From contig VHCI01000002.1 in assembly GCA_016871775.1 (NCBI GenBank), positions 1 through 64,000 on the forward strand: a stretch of DNA of 64,000 nucleotides. The letters run 5' to 3'. Source of the DNA: Verrucomicrobiota bacterium. Lineage in GTDB: Bacteria > Verrucomicrobiota > Verrucomicrobiia > Opitutales > Opitutaceae. The first letter of the stretch is position 1; every line of letters starts with the position of its first letter. This document shows, piece after piece, positions 36,892-51,972 of this stretch. Below the pieces are notes generated by a model. That model made no database searches, was not told where the DNA came from, and saw only the letters and a list, made by a program, of their open reading frames with translations. A program made the position numbers and the translations under genes.

Positions 36892-37480
36892 CGTGGTGCC
36901 CCGCTCCGGCCGCCAGCGCGGCCACCAGCTCCGTCAGGCTCGGCCAGACCGGGGAGCCGGCCGGGAGCAGTTGCCGCCACGCCGCGGCGTCGCGTTGGCC
37001 GGTGCAGACGGCCGCGGTGCCGATGCCCGCGAGCCGGCCTGACTCAAGGTCGCTCTCGCGGTCACCCACCATCCAGCAGCGTTCCGGCGCGAGCTGATGG
37101 CGCGCCACGCATTCCTGGATGAAGCGCGGCGAGGGTTTGCGGTAGACCTGGGGGTCATCGGGGCCCTCCGGCGCAACGCAGATCGCGTCGAAGACCGGCC
37201 GGGGCAGCCCGAGCAGTTTCTCCAAGCGCTCGTTGCAGCGGTCGACGTCGGCGAGCTGGAACAGGCCGCGGGCGATGCCCGACTGGTTCGTGTGGAGAAA
37301 CAGCCGCAGGCCCAAGGCGCGGGCCGCGCGGAGGGCTTCGGCCACGCCGGGGATCAGCTCGATGCCCGCCGGATCCGAGACGTAATGACGGTCGAAATTG
37401 AGGGTTCCGTCGCGGTCGAGGAACAGCGCCCCGCCCGCAAGCGGGCCGGTGGGCGGAGGCAGGTCGTGGAGGGTGATCAT
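36884..37480 (-). CDS. gmhB: D-glycero-beta-D-manno-heptose 1,7-bisphosphate 7-phosphatase-like HAD phosphatase
   Basis: FLDRDGTLNFDRHYVSDPAGIELIPGVAEAL; HTNQSGIARG; CWMVGDRESDLESGRLAGI. Confidence 0.88.
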   Translation of the reverse strand: MITLHDLPPPTGPLAGGALFLDRDGTLNFDRHYVSDPAGIELIPGVAEALRAARALGLRLFLHTNQSGIARGLFQLADVDRCNERLEKLLGLPRPVFDAICVAPEGPDDPQVYRKPSPRFIQECVARHQLAPERCWMVGDRESDLESGRLAGIGTAAVCTGQRDAAAWRQLLPAGSPVWPSLTELVAALAAGAGHHDA

Positions 37481-38451
37481 CGCCGGCCCACATAGGCCGT
37501 GAGCTCGGCCGGGGTGACCGCGGCCGTGCCCAGCTTACCCACCACCACGCCGGCGGCGGCGTTGGCGAAATGGGCCGCCTTTTCGAGGGAGGATCCGGCC
37601 GCCAGCGCGAGCACTAGCCCGGCCAGCGCCGTGTCGCCTGCGCCGGAGACGTCGAACACCTCGCGGGCCGCGGTCGGGATCACCTTGCGGACCTTGCCGC
37701 CGGTGCTGAGCAGCATCCCCTCCTCGCCGAGCGTCACGACGAGGTGCCGCGTCGCGTGGCGCTCGTGCAGGCGGGCGCAGACTTCGGCCGCGGGAAACGG
37801 GGCGTGCGGGGAGGGCTCGAGGCCCGCGAGCTGCAGCGCCTCCCGCTTGTTCGGGGTGATGAGGTCGAGGCCGTCGAAGGCGAGGCCGCGCCGCGGCTTC
37901 GGGTCGAGGGCGATCAGCTTGCCCTTGGCCCGGGCGAGGCGCGTGAGTTCGCGGAGCACGGTGTTGTTCAGGATGCCCTTGGCGTAGTCGGAGAGGATCA
38001 CGGCATCGCAGGCGGCCAGCGCGGGGCCGATGAGCGCGGTCAGCGGTCTAAGGGGTACCTCGTAAGCTGAGGGAGCAGCCTCCCGATCGAGCCGGCAGAG
38101 TTGCTGCTGGCGCACGAGCACGCGCGTCTTCACGATCGTGGGTGCCCCCCCGGGGGTAGACACGGACTCGATGCCTCGTTCCCGGAGCAGACCCTCGAGG
38201 CGGCGGCCGCTCTCGTCGGCCCCGAAATGGCCGATGACCGTGCACTGGGCGCCCAGTGAGGCAAGGTTAAGGGCGACGTTCGCGGCGCCCCCCGCGGTCC
38301 AGGAATCGCGCGCGATGTCGATTACAGGGACGGGCGCCTCGGGGGAGATCCGGGTGGCATCACCCCAGATGTAATGGTCGAGCATCACGTCGCCCACCAC
38401 GAGGATGCGCAGGCGCCGAAGGCGCCGCAGGAGTTGGGGCAGGTCGCGCAT
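37477..38451 (-). CDS. rfaE1: D-glycero-beta-D-manno-heptose-7-phosphate kinase (RfaE1/HldE kinase domain, PfkB family)
   Basis: RILVVGDVMLDHYIWGDATRISPEAPVPVIDI; SDYAKGIL; DVSGAGDTALAGLVLALAAG; ATGA overlap with gmhB. Confidence 0.92.
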   Translation of the reverse strand: MRDLPQLLRRLRRLRILVVGDVMLDHYIWGDATRISPEAPVPVIDIARDSWTAGGAANVALNLASLGAQCTVIGHFGADESGRRLEGLLRERGIESVSTPGGAPTIVKTRVLVRQQQLCRLDREAAPSAYEVPLRPLTALIGPALAACDAVILSDYAKGILNNTVLRELTRLARAKGKLIALDPKPRRGLAFDGLDLITPNKREALQLAGLEPSPHAPFPAAEVCARLHERHATRHLVVTLGEEGMLLSTGGKVRKVIPTAAREVFDVSGAGDTALAGLVLALAAGSSLEKAAHFANAAAGVVVGKLGTAAVTPAELTAYVGRR

Positions 38452-38455
38452 CGGG

Positions 38456-39598
38456 TCAGAATTGCCAGTCGTAGGAGTAGCGGGACAGCAAGCGCGGGAC
38501 GCCCGTCGTGACGAGTGCGACGTCCTCGATGCGGCAGGCGCCAAGGCCGGGATAATAGAGGCCGGGCTCAACGGTCACGACCGAGCCTTCAGGGACGATG
38601 TAATCGACGCTGCCGCTCAGGCGGGGCAACTCGTGCACGGCCAGACCGAGACCGTGGCCGGTGCCGTGGAAGAAACCCACGGAGCCCGACTTCAGGTGGC
38701 GGGTGGCGAAGCCCGCGCGGGCGAACACGTTCACGCATTCCTGGTGAACGTCCCGCCCGTTGACCCCGGCGCGCAGCCGGCGCAAGGCAGCCCGCTGCGC
38801 CTCCCGCACGGTATGGACCAGCGCCTGCTGGCGCTCGTTGGCCCGGCCGCGCAGGAAGGTCCGCGTCATATCCCCGTGGTAGCCGTGGCGGGTCACGCGC
38901 GGGAAGATGTCCACGATGATCAGCTCATCCGGACGCAAGGGCCCATGTCCGCGCTCGTGCGGATCGCAGGCCTGGTCGCCGCCCGCGACGATGGTGTGGG
39001 CGGAGACGGCTCTGGCCTCCAGCACGGCCACCTCGATGGCCAGCTTGACGGACTCGCTGGTGACCACGCGGCCTCGGTGGTACAGGCGGCGGCCGCGGAC
39101 CCTGCTCGAGCGCAAAATGCCCTCTGCCGCCGCGAGGCCGATGGCGCTGCAGCGGTTGCCCTCGCGGATCGCGGCGATCTCGGCCGCGGTCTTGATTTCC
39201 CGTTCCGGGAACAGTGCGCCCCGCGCGACCTTGAGCTCAAGCCCGAGCGCGGTCAGCTGCGTGTATAGGCCGGTGGGGAAGATGTCCGGAATCCGGAAAC
39301 GCCGCTGACTCAGGTCGCGCGCGGCAAGCCGGATTACCTCCGCGGCGCCGGGCCGGCGTTCGGGCCATTCCCGTCGCGCCCGCTCCACGAAGGCGTCAAG
39401 CGGCTGCACGACGTCGAAGCGGGACGTGCGGCGAACGCGGCCGAACTCTAGGGCGCTCACGATGGCGTGGCGGCGGCCGCTGTGGCCGAAGCAGATGAAC
39501 GGGTCGCTCATCTCGACCCCGCCATAGTAGAGGGCGTCCGGGCAGCTGTGGGTGTCCGCGTAAAGGAGCGGCGGGATTTCGGCGGTGGTTCCGGGCAC
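38456..39598 (-). CDS. M24 family Xaa-Pro aminopeptidase-like protein (GTG start proposed)
   Basis: DIFPRVTRHGYHGDMTRTFLRGRANERQQALVHTV; GFFHGTGHGLGLAVHELPRLSG; VVTVEPGLYYPGLGACRIEDVALVT; in-frame GTG just upstream of PLLYADTHSCPDALYYGG. Confidence 0.9.
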   Translation of the reverse strand: MPGTTAEIPPLLYADTHSCPDALYYGGVEMSDPFICFGHSGRRHAIVSALEFGRVRRTSRFDVVQPLDAFVERARREWPERRPGAAEVIRLAARDLSQRRFRIPDIFPTGLYTQLTALGLELKVARGALFPEREIKTAAEIAAIREGNRCSAIGLAAAEGILRSSRVRGRRLYHRGRVVTSESVKLAIEVAVLEARAVSAHTIVAGGDQACDPHERGHGPLRPDELIIVDIFPRVTRHGYHGDMTRTFLRGRANERQQALVHTVREAQRAALRRLRAGVNGRDVHQECVNVFARAGFATRHLKSGSVGFFHGTGHGLGLAVHELPRLSGSVDYIVPEGSVVTVEPGLYYPGLGACRIEDVALVTTGVPRLLSRYSYDWQF

Positions 39599-39647
39599 GT
39601 CGAGGCGGGGATTGAGTTGCGGCGGCGTGGGGATTAGCCCTCCGCGC

Positions 39648-40172
39648 GTGAAAAACGCAAATCCGGTTTTGGCGCTCGCGCTGCTGGCGGTCTGGGCCGC
39701 GCTCGCGGGCTGCGGGCGGGGCAACTCCGGGGAGACCGCGCCGCCGGTCCCCAAGGGCGCCGCCGAGTTCTTCCCCATCGGCATGGGCGGGCGCACCGTG
39801 CGCCTGCAGCTGGCGGTGCGGTTGCCGGAGATGCAGCGGGGCCTGATGGAGCGCCGCGACCTCGGGCCGGACGACGGGATGATCTTCGTCTACGAGCGGC
39901 CCCAGCGCCTCAGCTTCTGGATGCGCAACACCCCCACGCCACTCGACATCGGCTTTTATCGCGCGGACGGCACGCTGGCGGAGGTCTACCCGCTCCACCC
40001 CTTCGACGAGACCCCGGTGGCCTCCCGCGCGGACGACCTTCAGTTCGCGGTCGAGGTGAAGCAGGGCTGGTTCCGCGAGCACGGGGTGCGGCCCGGCGCC
40101 AAGCTGGAGCTGGACACCCTGCGGGCGGCGCTGCGGGCGCGGGGGTTCGACCCCCGCCGCCACGGGCTCTAA
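39648..40172 (+). CDS. DUF192 domain lipoprotein (GTG start)
   Basis: Lipobox LALLAVWAALAGC; QLAVRLPEMQRGLMERRDLGPDDGMIFVYERPQRLSFWMRNTPTPLDIGFYRADGTLAEVYPL DUF192 signature. Confidence 0.9.
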   Translation: MKNANPVLALALLAVWAALAGCGRGNSGETAPPVPKGAAEFFPIGMGGRTVRLQLAVRLPEMQRGLMERRDLGPDDGMIFVYERPQRLSFWMRNTPTPLDIGFYRADGTLAEVYPLHPFDETPVASRADDLQFAVEVKQGWFREHGVRPGAKLELDTLRAALRARGFDPRRHGL

Positions 40173-40612
40173 CCCTGCTCTTTCGGGATTTCGTTGTCGG
40201 TGCGGATGACTAGCACGGGGGTCTTCGTCTTTACCCAGACGTCGGTCTCCTTGAGGAACTTGGCGGGCACGTGCTCGATCGCCTCGCCGACGGTCTTCAC
40301 CGGCAGCAGGCGCCCCTTCTTGGTCGTGTTGAAATCGTAGGCGGCGCGGAAGAGGCGGTCCTGCGTGGTCGCGACGCTCTCATTCTCCGGGATCTGTAGC
40401 ACCCAGCCGACGAAATCGTGCTTCGGCAGGTGCTCGTCCGGGTCACTCACCAAAATCACGAACTGCTTCTTCACGGGAGGCGGTTTCTCCTCCTCGCCCG
40501 GGTCGGGTTGAACGGCGAGGTTCATCTCCTCGACGATGCGGCGGAGGATCGCCGGCGAGATTTCGTTCTTTTTCAGGATCTCGGCGACCTTGTTGACTTC
40601 AATCTTCGGCAT
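40169..40612 (-). CDS. Conserved-looking hypothetical protein
   Basis: MPKIEVNKVAEILKKNEISPAILRRIVEEMNLAVQPD...VKKQFVILVSDPDEHLPKHDFVGWVLQIPENESVATTQDRLFRAAYDFNTTKKGRLLPVKTVGEAIEHVPAKFLKETDVWVKTKTPVLVIRTDNEIPKEQG; coherent soluble protein. Confidence 0.7.
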   Translation of the reverse strand: MPKIEVNKVAEILKKNEISPAILRRIVEEMNLAVQPDPGEEEKPPPVKKQFVILVSDPDEHLPKHDFVGWVLQIPENESVATTQDRLFRAAYDFNTTKKGRLLPVKTVGEAIEHVPAKFLKETDVWVKTKTPVLVIRTDNEIPKEQG

Positions 40613-40749
40613 AGACGTGGCGGCGAGCAAACACCCCCGGCGAGCCCCCGACCAAGCCAAATCGCGTTCCTCTTCTCGGGAAGCGCGAACTCCGCCCGGT
40701 CGGCTGGCGCGGGCTTTACAGCGTAGGTGCGTCGCGCCTTGTTGGCGCG

Positions 40750-41274
40750 ATGAGCGTTTCCGAGGAGTATTTCGACGTGGTCGATGCGCGCGACGCCGTG
40801 ATCGGCCGGGCTTCCCGGCGCGAGGTGCACGCCCGCGGGCTCTGGCACCGGGCCGTGCACGTGATGGTCTTCGATGCGGCCGGGCGGATCCTGCTGCAGC
40901 GGCGGTCCGCGCACAAGGACGTCGCGCCGCGGCTGTGGGCCTCCTCCTGTTCCGGGCACGTCGACTCCGGCGAGGAGTACGACCCGGCCGCGCTCCGTGA
41001 ACTGGGGGAAGAGATCGGGGTTTACCCTCCGGCGGGAGCGGCGCCGGCGCGCTGGTTCCGGGTGGAGGCGTGCGAGGCGACCGGCTGGGAATTCGTCTGG
41101 GTCTACCGGCTCCGCCACGACGGCCCGCTGCGCCTCGAGCCGCGGGAGATTGAGGAGGCGGCGTGGCACCCACCCGCCGACGTCGACGCGTGGCTGGCCC
41201 GCGCGCCTGGGGACTTCTGCCCGTCCTTCGGTCTGATCTGGCCGCTGGTCTCGGGGCGGTTGGCGGCGGGCTGA
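40750..41274 (+). CDS. NUDIX hydrolase
   Basis: Nudix box GHVDSGEEYDPAALRELGEEIGV; HRAVHVMVFDAAGRILLQRRSAHKDVAPRLWASSCSGHV. Confidence 0.93.
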   Translation: MSVSEEYFDVVDARDAVIGRASRREVHARGLWHRAVHVMVFDAAGRILLQRRSAHKDVAPRLWASSCSGHVDSGEEYDPAALRELGEEIGVYPPAGAAPARWFRVEACEATGWEFVWVYRLRHDGPLRLEPREIEEAAWHPPADVDAWLARAPGDFCPSFGLIWPLVSGRLAAG

Positions 41275-41282
41275 GCCCCGGG

Positions 41283-46913
<5,631 letters not shown>

Positions 46914-46970
46914 GCGCGGAGCAAGCGGGTCGCGCCGCCAAAGGCAACCGCGCTAGGAAATTTGGCGCGC

Positions 46971-47735
46971 TCAGCCGCCGGCGAGCGCGAGTCGCGCGCC
47001 CCCGGCCGTGATCGCTGCCGCGACCGCGGGGGCGGGCGGTGTGTCGGTCACGAAATTAATCCGCGGGCCGAACGGCGGGGTCAGGCTCAGCGCCTTGCGG
47101 CCGAACTTCAAGGCATCGAGGGCGAACACGGTCCAATCCGCCGCCTCGATCATCTGCCGCAGGGTGCTGATCAGCAGCGCGTTGTCGTTCCAGACGCCGC
47201 GCTCGGTGACCCCTGTGCCGGCGAGGATCGCGAGCTCCGCGCGCACCTGCTCGAGCGCGGCCCCGCAGGCGTGACCGACGGGCATTCCCTGCTGAGGGAG
47301 GATGCTGCCACCCGTGACGATCGTCTCGACGGCGCCGAAGTCCCCGAACAGGGCGACCACCGGCAGCGAGTTTGTGCTCACCTGCACCTGTTTTTTTTAG
47401 CAGGCGGGCCACGGCGAAGGTCGTCGAGCCGTCATCGAGGATTACGGGGGTGCCGGGGGCGAGCGGCTGCGCGATGACGCTGGCAATGCGGAACTTTCGG
47501 TCCGCCTAGCGCTGGATGCGGGTAAGGGAGTCGTTCTCGCGCGCGAGCGCGTCCCCTCCGACGAGCGACGCGCGCCCGTGATGCCACCGCCCCGCCCCGC
47601 GCGCCTCAAGGCCATCCAGGATGCGCCGCACCGTCGAGAGAGAGCCGCCGAAGCGCTGGCGAGGGAGAACAGGTCCGCGTACTTGTGCTCGCGCAGTTGG
47701 CGTTTGATCAGGTCGGTGCGCTGCTGGTTGCTCAT
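46971..47735 (-). pseudogene. DeoR family transcriptional regulator, disrupted
   Basis: Pieces in different frames: MSNQQRTDLIKRQLREHKYADLFSLAS / RFGGSLSTVRRILDGLEARG...RENDSLTRIQR* (TAG) ADRKFRIASVIAQPLAPGTPVILDDGSTTFAVARLLKK / QVSTNSLPVVALFGDFGAVETIVTGGSILPQQG...FGPRINFVTDT. Confidence 0.85.
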
Positions 47736-48829
47736 TTTCCGGGGGAGGGGAGCAGCCGGGTGAACAGTTCCATGTAGGCCGCGACCTGGCGATCGGGAGC
47801 GAAGTTTTCCCGCGCGAACGCCCGCGCCGCCCGGGCGCGTCTGGCGCGGATCTCCGGGCCGGCGCCGAGACACTCGCGGAGGCGTTCCCGGAACGCTGCG
47901 TGATCGCCCCGCGGGATCATCCAGCCGGTCTCGCCCGGGACGAAGCATTCGGCGATGCCCTGCGCCGCCGCCGCGACCACGGGCAGGCCGTGGGCCTGCG
48001 CCTCGATGAGGAAGTTTGAAAGCGCCTCACTTCGGGAGGCGTGGACCGCGACGTCGGCGGCCGCGTAAAGCGGCGACGGGTCCGCGAGAAAACCGGGGAA
48101 GCGCACGCGTTCCACGAGCCCGGCCTCCTCCGCGCGGCGCCGGCAGGCAGCCAGTTCCGGACCTTCCCCGGCGAGCCACAGTTGCCAAGGTGGCGCGGCC
48201 GGGAGCTCCCGCACGATCTCGATCAGCTCCGGCTGATTCTTCTCTGGGCGGAACATCGCCACGCAGACCAGCACCTGCGCCTCGGGCGGCGTGCCGAGCC
48301 GCGCGCGCCATTCCGCGCGCCGCGCCGCTGTCTGATCCGCATCTGCCTCAAGCGGGAAAACCAGCGAGTTGGGGATCACGGCGACCTGTTCCCGCGCGAG
48401 GCCGTGCCCCTGCAGGAGTTGATCGCGCGCCTCGCGGCTGTTTGCAACCACGTGCCGGCTGGCGCGCAGCGTGCGGCGGAACCAAGCGGGCAGCGGCTTG
48501 CCCGTGCGCATCGTCGCCACCACGGGCGCGAGCGGGGTTAGCCGCCAGCCGAGGCAATTCGCCATCCGCCCCATCAGCAGGATCAGGTCCGGCTGCCGCG
48601 CACGGACCTGGCGCCTGAGCCCCGGGGCGAACCAGTCGAGGCCGAGGTCCCGGGGCTGGAGCGAGGCGTGGGTCACCGCGGCCGAGACGGTCTTTGCGAG
48701 CGCTCCGCCGGGCCGGAAGGTCATCAGCGTGACCGCGTGCCCGGCCGCGGCGCAGGCGTTGGCGAGCAGGATGGATTGACGCTCCGTGCCGCCACTGCGC
48801 AGGTGATCCTGGAGAATGAGCAACCGCAT
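47732..48829 (-). CDS. Glycosyltransferase family 4
   Basis: MRLLILQDHLRSGGTERQSILLANACAAAGHAVTLMTF; AVIPNSL; VAMFRPEKNQPELIEIVREL; LAGEGPELAACRRRAEEAGL; ASRSEALSNFLIEAQAHGLPVVA. Confidence 0.94.
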   Translation of the reverse strand: MRLLILQDHLRSGGTERQSILLANACAAAGHAVTLMTFRPGGALAKTVSAAVTHASLQPRDLGLDWFAPGLRRQVRARQPDLILLMGRMANCLGWRLTPLAPVVATMRTGKPLPAWFRRTLRASRHVVANSREARDQLLQGHGLAREQVAVIPNSLVFPLEADADQTAARRAEWRARLGTPPEAQVLVCVAMFRPEKNQPELIEIVRELPAAPPWQLWLAGEGPELAACRRRAEEAGLVERVRFPGFLADPSPLYAAADVAVHASRSEALSNFLIEAQAHGLPVVAAAAQGIAECFVPGETGWMIPRGDHAAFRERLRECLGAGPEIRARRARAARAFARENFAPDRQVAAYMELFTRLLPSPGK

Positions 48830-48958
48830 CAGCCGGACGATGGGGAAGGGGCGGGCATTCGGGTCGTAGGTTGGGCGGCGCGTCGGCGTGAGGCAACCGC
48901 GGCGTCACGCGGTGGAGAATGCGTTTGACGGTTCCCGCGGCCGGCGTGACCGTGCGGA

Positions 48959-50365
48959 ATGGCTGAAAGCGTTGACTACGATCTCATCGTCATCGGCGGT
49001 GGACCGGCGGGCTACGCCGGCGCGATTCGGGCCGGGCAGCTGGGCAAGAGGGTCGCCTGCATCGAGGAGGAACGGGCCGGGGGCACTTGCCTGAACTGGG
49101 GCTGCATCCCGACGAAGGCGCTGCTGAAGAGCGCCGAGCTCTACCGCACGCTGCGCAAGGCGGACGCCTTCGGGCTGCGCGTGGGCGAGGTCGGATTCGA
49201 CTTCGCCAAGGTGATGGAGCGCTCCCGCGGGGTGGCCGGCCAGATGGCCAAGGGCATCGAGTTCCTCTTCCGCAAGAACAAGGTCGACTATTTGGTCGGC
49301 CGGGCGCAGGTCGCCGCCCCGGGGATGGTCGAGGTCACCGAGGGCGAGCACAAGGGCCGCTTCCTGCGCGCCCGCCAGATCCTCCTTGCCACCGGCTGCA
49401 AGCCGCGCCGGCTGCCCGACGTGCCCGTCGACGGCGAGCGCGTGATGACCTCGCGGGAGGCGCTGGTGCCGCGCGCGCGGCCGCCGGCCTCCCTGGTGAT
49501 TATTGGCGCCGGGGCGATCGGCGTGGAGTTCGCCTATTTTTACAGCGCCTTCGGCACCAAGGTCACGTTGGTTGAACTCCTGCCGCAGCTCGTGCCGGTC
49601 GAGGACGAGGAGGTTGGCCGCGGCCTGCAGCGGGCCTTCGAGAAATCCGGCATCACGGTGCACGTCGGCACCAAGGTCGAGGGCATCGTCGTCGGGCCAG
49701 ACCGGGTGGCAATGAAGCTGGTTCCGGCTGCGGGCGGGGCGGCGGCGAAACTTGAGGCCGAAAGCCTGCTGGTCGCCGTCGGGGTCGCACCGAACCTCGA
49801 AGGCGCCGTATCCCCCAAGGTGCGGATCGAGCTCGACCGAGGCTACGTGAAGGTCGACGACCGCTACGAGACTGGCGTGAAGGGGATCTACGCGGCGGGC
49901 GACATCATCGGCCCGCCTTGGCTCGCGCACGTGGCCACCTTCGAGGCGATCCAGGCCGTCAACGCGATGTTCGGTCACGCTCATCAGGGGCGCGTCAAGG
50001 TCTTCCCAGGCTGCACGTACTGCCAGCCTCAGATTGCGAGCACGGGCCTCACCGAGAAGGCCTGCCGGGAGAAGGGGCTGGCCTACAAGGTGGGCAAGTT
50101 CCCGTTCGCCGCCTCCGGCAAGGCTGTGGCGGCGGGTGACGCCGAGGGCTTCGTGAAGGTCATCACTGACAGCGCCACCGGAGAAATCCTTGGCGCACAC
50201 ATCCTCGGCAATGAGGCGCCAGAACTCATCGCCGAGTACGTGCTGGCGATGAACCTTGAGGGCACCGTCGAGGAAATCCATCGCTCCATCCACGCCCACC
50301 CCACGCTGAGCGAGGCGCTCGCGGAGGCTGCCGCCGCCACCAGCGGCGAGGCGATCCACATTTAA
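48959..50365 (+). CDS. lpdA: Dihydrolipoyl dehydrogenase
   Basis: YDLIVIGGGPAGYAGAIRAGQLGKRVACIEEERAGGTCLNWGCIPTKALL; GVKGIYAAGDIIGPPWLAHVA; HAHPTLSEALAEAA. Confidence 0.97.
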   Translation: MAESVDYDLIVIGGGPAGYAGAIRAGQLGKRVACIEEERAGGTCLNWGCIPTKALLKSAELYRTLRKADAFGLRVGEVGFDFAKVMERSRGVAGQMAKGIEFLFRKNKVDYLVGRAQVAAPGMVEVTEGEHKGRFLRARQILLATGCKPRRLPDVPVDGERVMTSREALVPRARPPASLVIIGAGAIGVEFAYFYSAFGTKVTLVELLPQLVPVEDEEVGRGLQRAFEKSGITVHVGTKVEGIVVGPDRVAMKLVPAAGGAAAKLEAESLLVAVGVAPNLEGAVSPKVRIELDRGYVKVDDRYETGVKGIYAAGDIIGPPWLAHVATFEAIQAVNAMFGHAHQGRVKVFPGCTYCQPQIASTGLTEKACREKGLAYKVGKFPFAASGKAVAAGDAEGFVKVITDSATGEILGAHILGNEAPELIAEYVLAMNLEGTVEEIHRSIHAHPTLSEALAEAAAATSGEAIHI

Positions 50366-50434
50366 GGTCTTGGGCCGCGCTCGGGCGGAGGCGTTGCCTG
50401 CGCACGGATGCCTCGCCCGGCGGCGCCCCAGAGA

Positions 50435-51538
50435 TCAGTTGTTGAAACGGAAGAGGGCGACGTCGCCGTCTTTGAAAACGTACTCCTTGCCCTCAAGGCG
50501 GTACTTTCCAGCTTCGCGCGCGGCCGCGACGCTGCCTAGGTTCACAAGGTCCTGATAGGATACGACCTCGGCCTTAATGAAGCCCTGCTCGAAATCGGTG
50601 TGGATCACGCCTGCGGCCTGCGGGGCCTTCCAGCCCTTCTTGATGGTCCACGCGCGCACTTCCTTCTCGCCAGCGGTGAAATAGGTCTGCAGCCCCAGCA
50701 GTTGGTAACTGGCACGGATCAGCCCGGAGACCCCCGAGTCCGCCACCCCGAGGTCGCGCAGGAAGGCGCGGGCCTCCTCCGGCTCAAGGTCGATCAGCTC
50801 CGACTCGATCTTCGCGCTGATCGGCACATAGGCGGCATCGTGATGGGTGCGCACGAACTCCGCGACCTGCTGGACAAACGGGTTGCGCTCGGCGTCCGCG
50901 AGGTCTCCCTCCGCGACATTGCACGCGAAGAGTACGGGCTTGGCCGTCAGCAGTTGGAACAGCTTCAGCTGCGCTTTCTCGTCCTCGGTCGCCGGCAACA
51001 GGTTCGCGGTCCGGCCGGCGTTGAGGTGCGGCTCAAGCCGCTGCAGCAGGGCCAGCTCGGCCTGCGCCTCCTTGTCCCCGGACTTGGCCTTTTTCTGCGT
51101 CTTCTCGATCCGCTTGGTGACCGCGTCGAGGTCCGCGAGGACCAGCTCCGTGGTGATGACCTCGATGTCCCGCACCGGCTGGATCCCGCCCATCGTGTGG
51201 ACGATGTCCGGGTTCTCGAAGCAGCGCACGACCTGCACGATGGCATCGACCTCCCGGATATTCGCGAGGAACTGGTTGCCGAGGCCTTCGCCCTTGCTGG
51301 CGCCAGCGACCAGGCCGGCGATGTCGACGAACTCGATCGCGGCGGGGACGACCACGTTGGTTCGGGCAATCTTCTGCAAGGCAAAGGCGCGTTCATCGGG
51401 CACCACTACGACGCCGACATTAGGGTTGATCGTGCAGAAGGGGTAGTTGGCGGCCTCCGCCTTGCGGGAGCGGGTGAGCGCGTTAAAAAGCGTGGATTTG
51501 CCGACGTTGGGCAGGCCGACGATGCCAGCTTTGAGCAT
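50435..51538 (-). CDS. ychF: Redox-regulated ATPase YchF (Obg-like)
   Basis: MLKAGIVGLPNVGKSTLFNALTRSRKAEAANYPFCTINPNVGVVVVPD; C-terminal AAGVIHTDFEQGFIKAEVVSYQDL. Confidence 0.97.
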   Translation of the reverse strand: MLKAGIVGLPNVGKSTLFNALTRSRKAEAANYPFCTINPNVGVVVVPDERAFALQKIARTNVVVPAAIEFVDIAGLVAGASKGEGLGNQFLANIREVDAIVQVVRCFENPDIVHTMGGIQPVRDIEVITTELVLADLDAVTKRIEKTQKKAKSGDKEAQAELALLQRLEPHLNAGRTANLLPATEDEKAQLKLFQLLTAKPVLFACNVAEGDLADAERNPFVQQVAEFVRTHHDAAYVPISAKIESELIDLEPEEARAFLRDLGVADSGVSGLIRASYQLLGLQTYFTAGEKEVRAWTIKKGWKAPQAAGVIHTDFEQGFIKAEVVSYQDLVNLGSVAAAREAGKYRLEGKEYVFKDGDVALFRFNN

Positions 51539-51641
51539 AGAGGGGCGAGGGAGGGCTTGGAAGCGGGGCTTGACAAGCTGATTGTGGAGCGGTGTTTTAT
51601 TCGCTTTTTCCACGACAGAAACGCTCCGCAATCTCCCAGAC

Positions 51642-51902
51642 ATGGCCCTTAAAATCCGTCTTACTAAGGTCGGCTCCGTCCACCAGCCGCTGTACCGTGT
51701 GGTCGTCGCTGAAGCCCGCTCCCGCCGCGACGGTGCGGCGGTCGAGAACCTGGGCACCTACACGCCCAAGGCGAAGGGCTCTCCGGTCAATATCAACCTC
51801 GAGCGGGTCGACTACTGGCTGAGCAAGGGTGCTACGCCGTCCGACACGATGCACGCAATGATCAAGAAAGTCCGCCGCGCCACCGTGGCCGCCGCGAGCT
51901 GA
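51642..51902 (+). CDS. rpsP: 30S ribosomal protein S16
   Basis: MALKIRLTKVGSVHQPLYRVVVAEARSRRDGAAVENLGTYTPKAKG. Confidence 0.97.
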   Translation: MALKIRLTKVGSVHQPLYRVVVAEARSRRDGAAVENLGTYTPKAKGSPVNINLERVDYWLSKGATPSDTMHAMIKKVRRATVAAAS

Positions 51903-51927
51903 TCCCGCCCCCCGAACCTGGATTCTC

Positions 51928-51952
51928 CGCCCGGGCCCCGCGCCCGGGCGGT
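51928..51952 (+). terminator. Hairpin between rpsP and trmD (terminator/attenuator candidate)
   Basis: Stem ccgcccgggc/gcccgggcgg, 5-nt loop, followed by tttcgttt. Confidence 0.5.
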
Positions 51953-51972
51953 TTCGTTTCCGGCCCCCGCCG

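Noticed and set aside
48905-50359. 484-aa minus-strand ORF opposite lpdA
   Set aside because: Almost exact antisense of lpdA, no domain, high-GC artefact.
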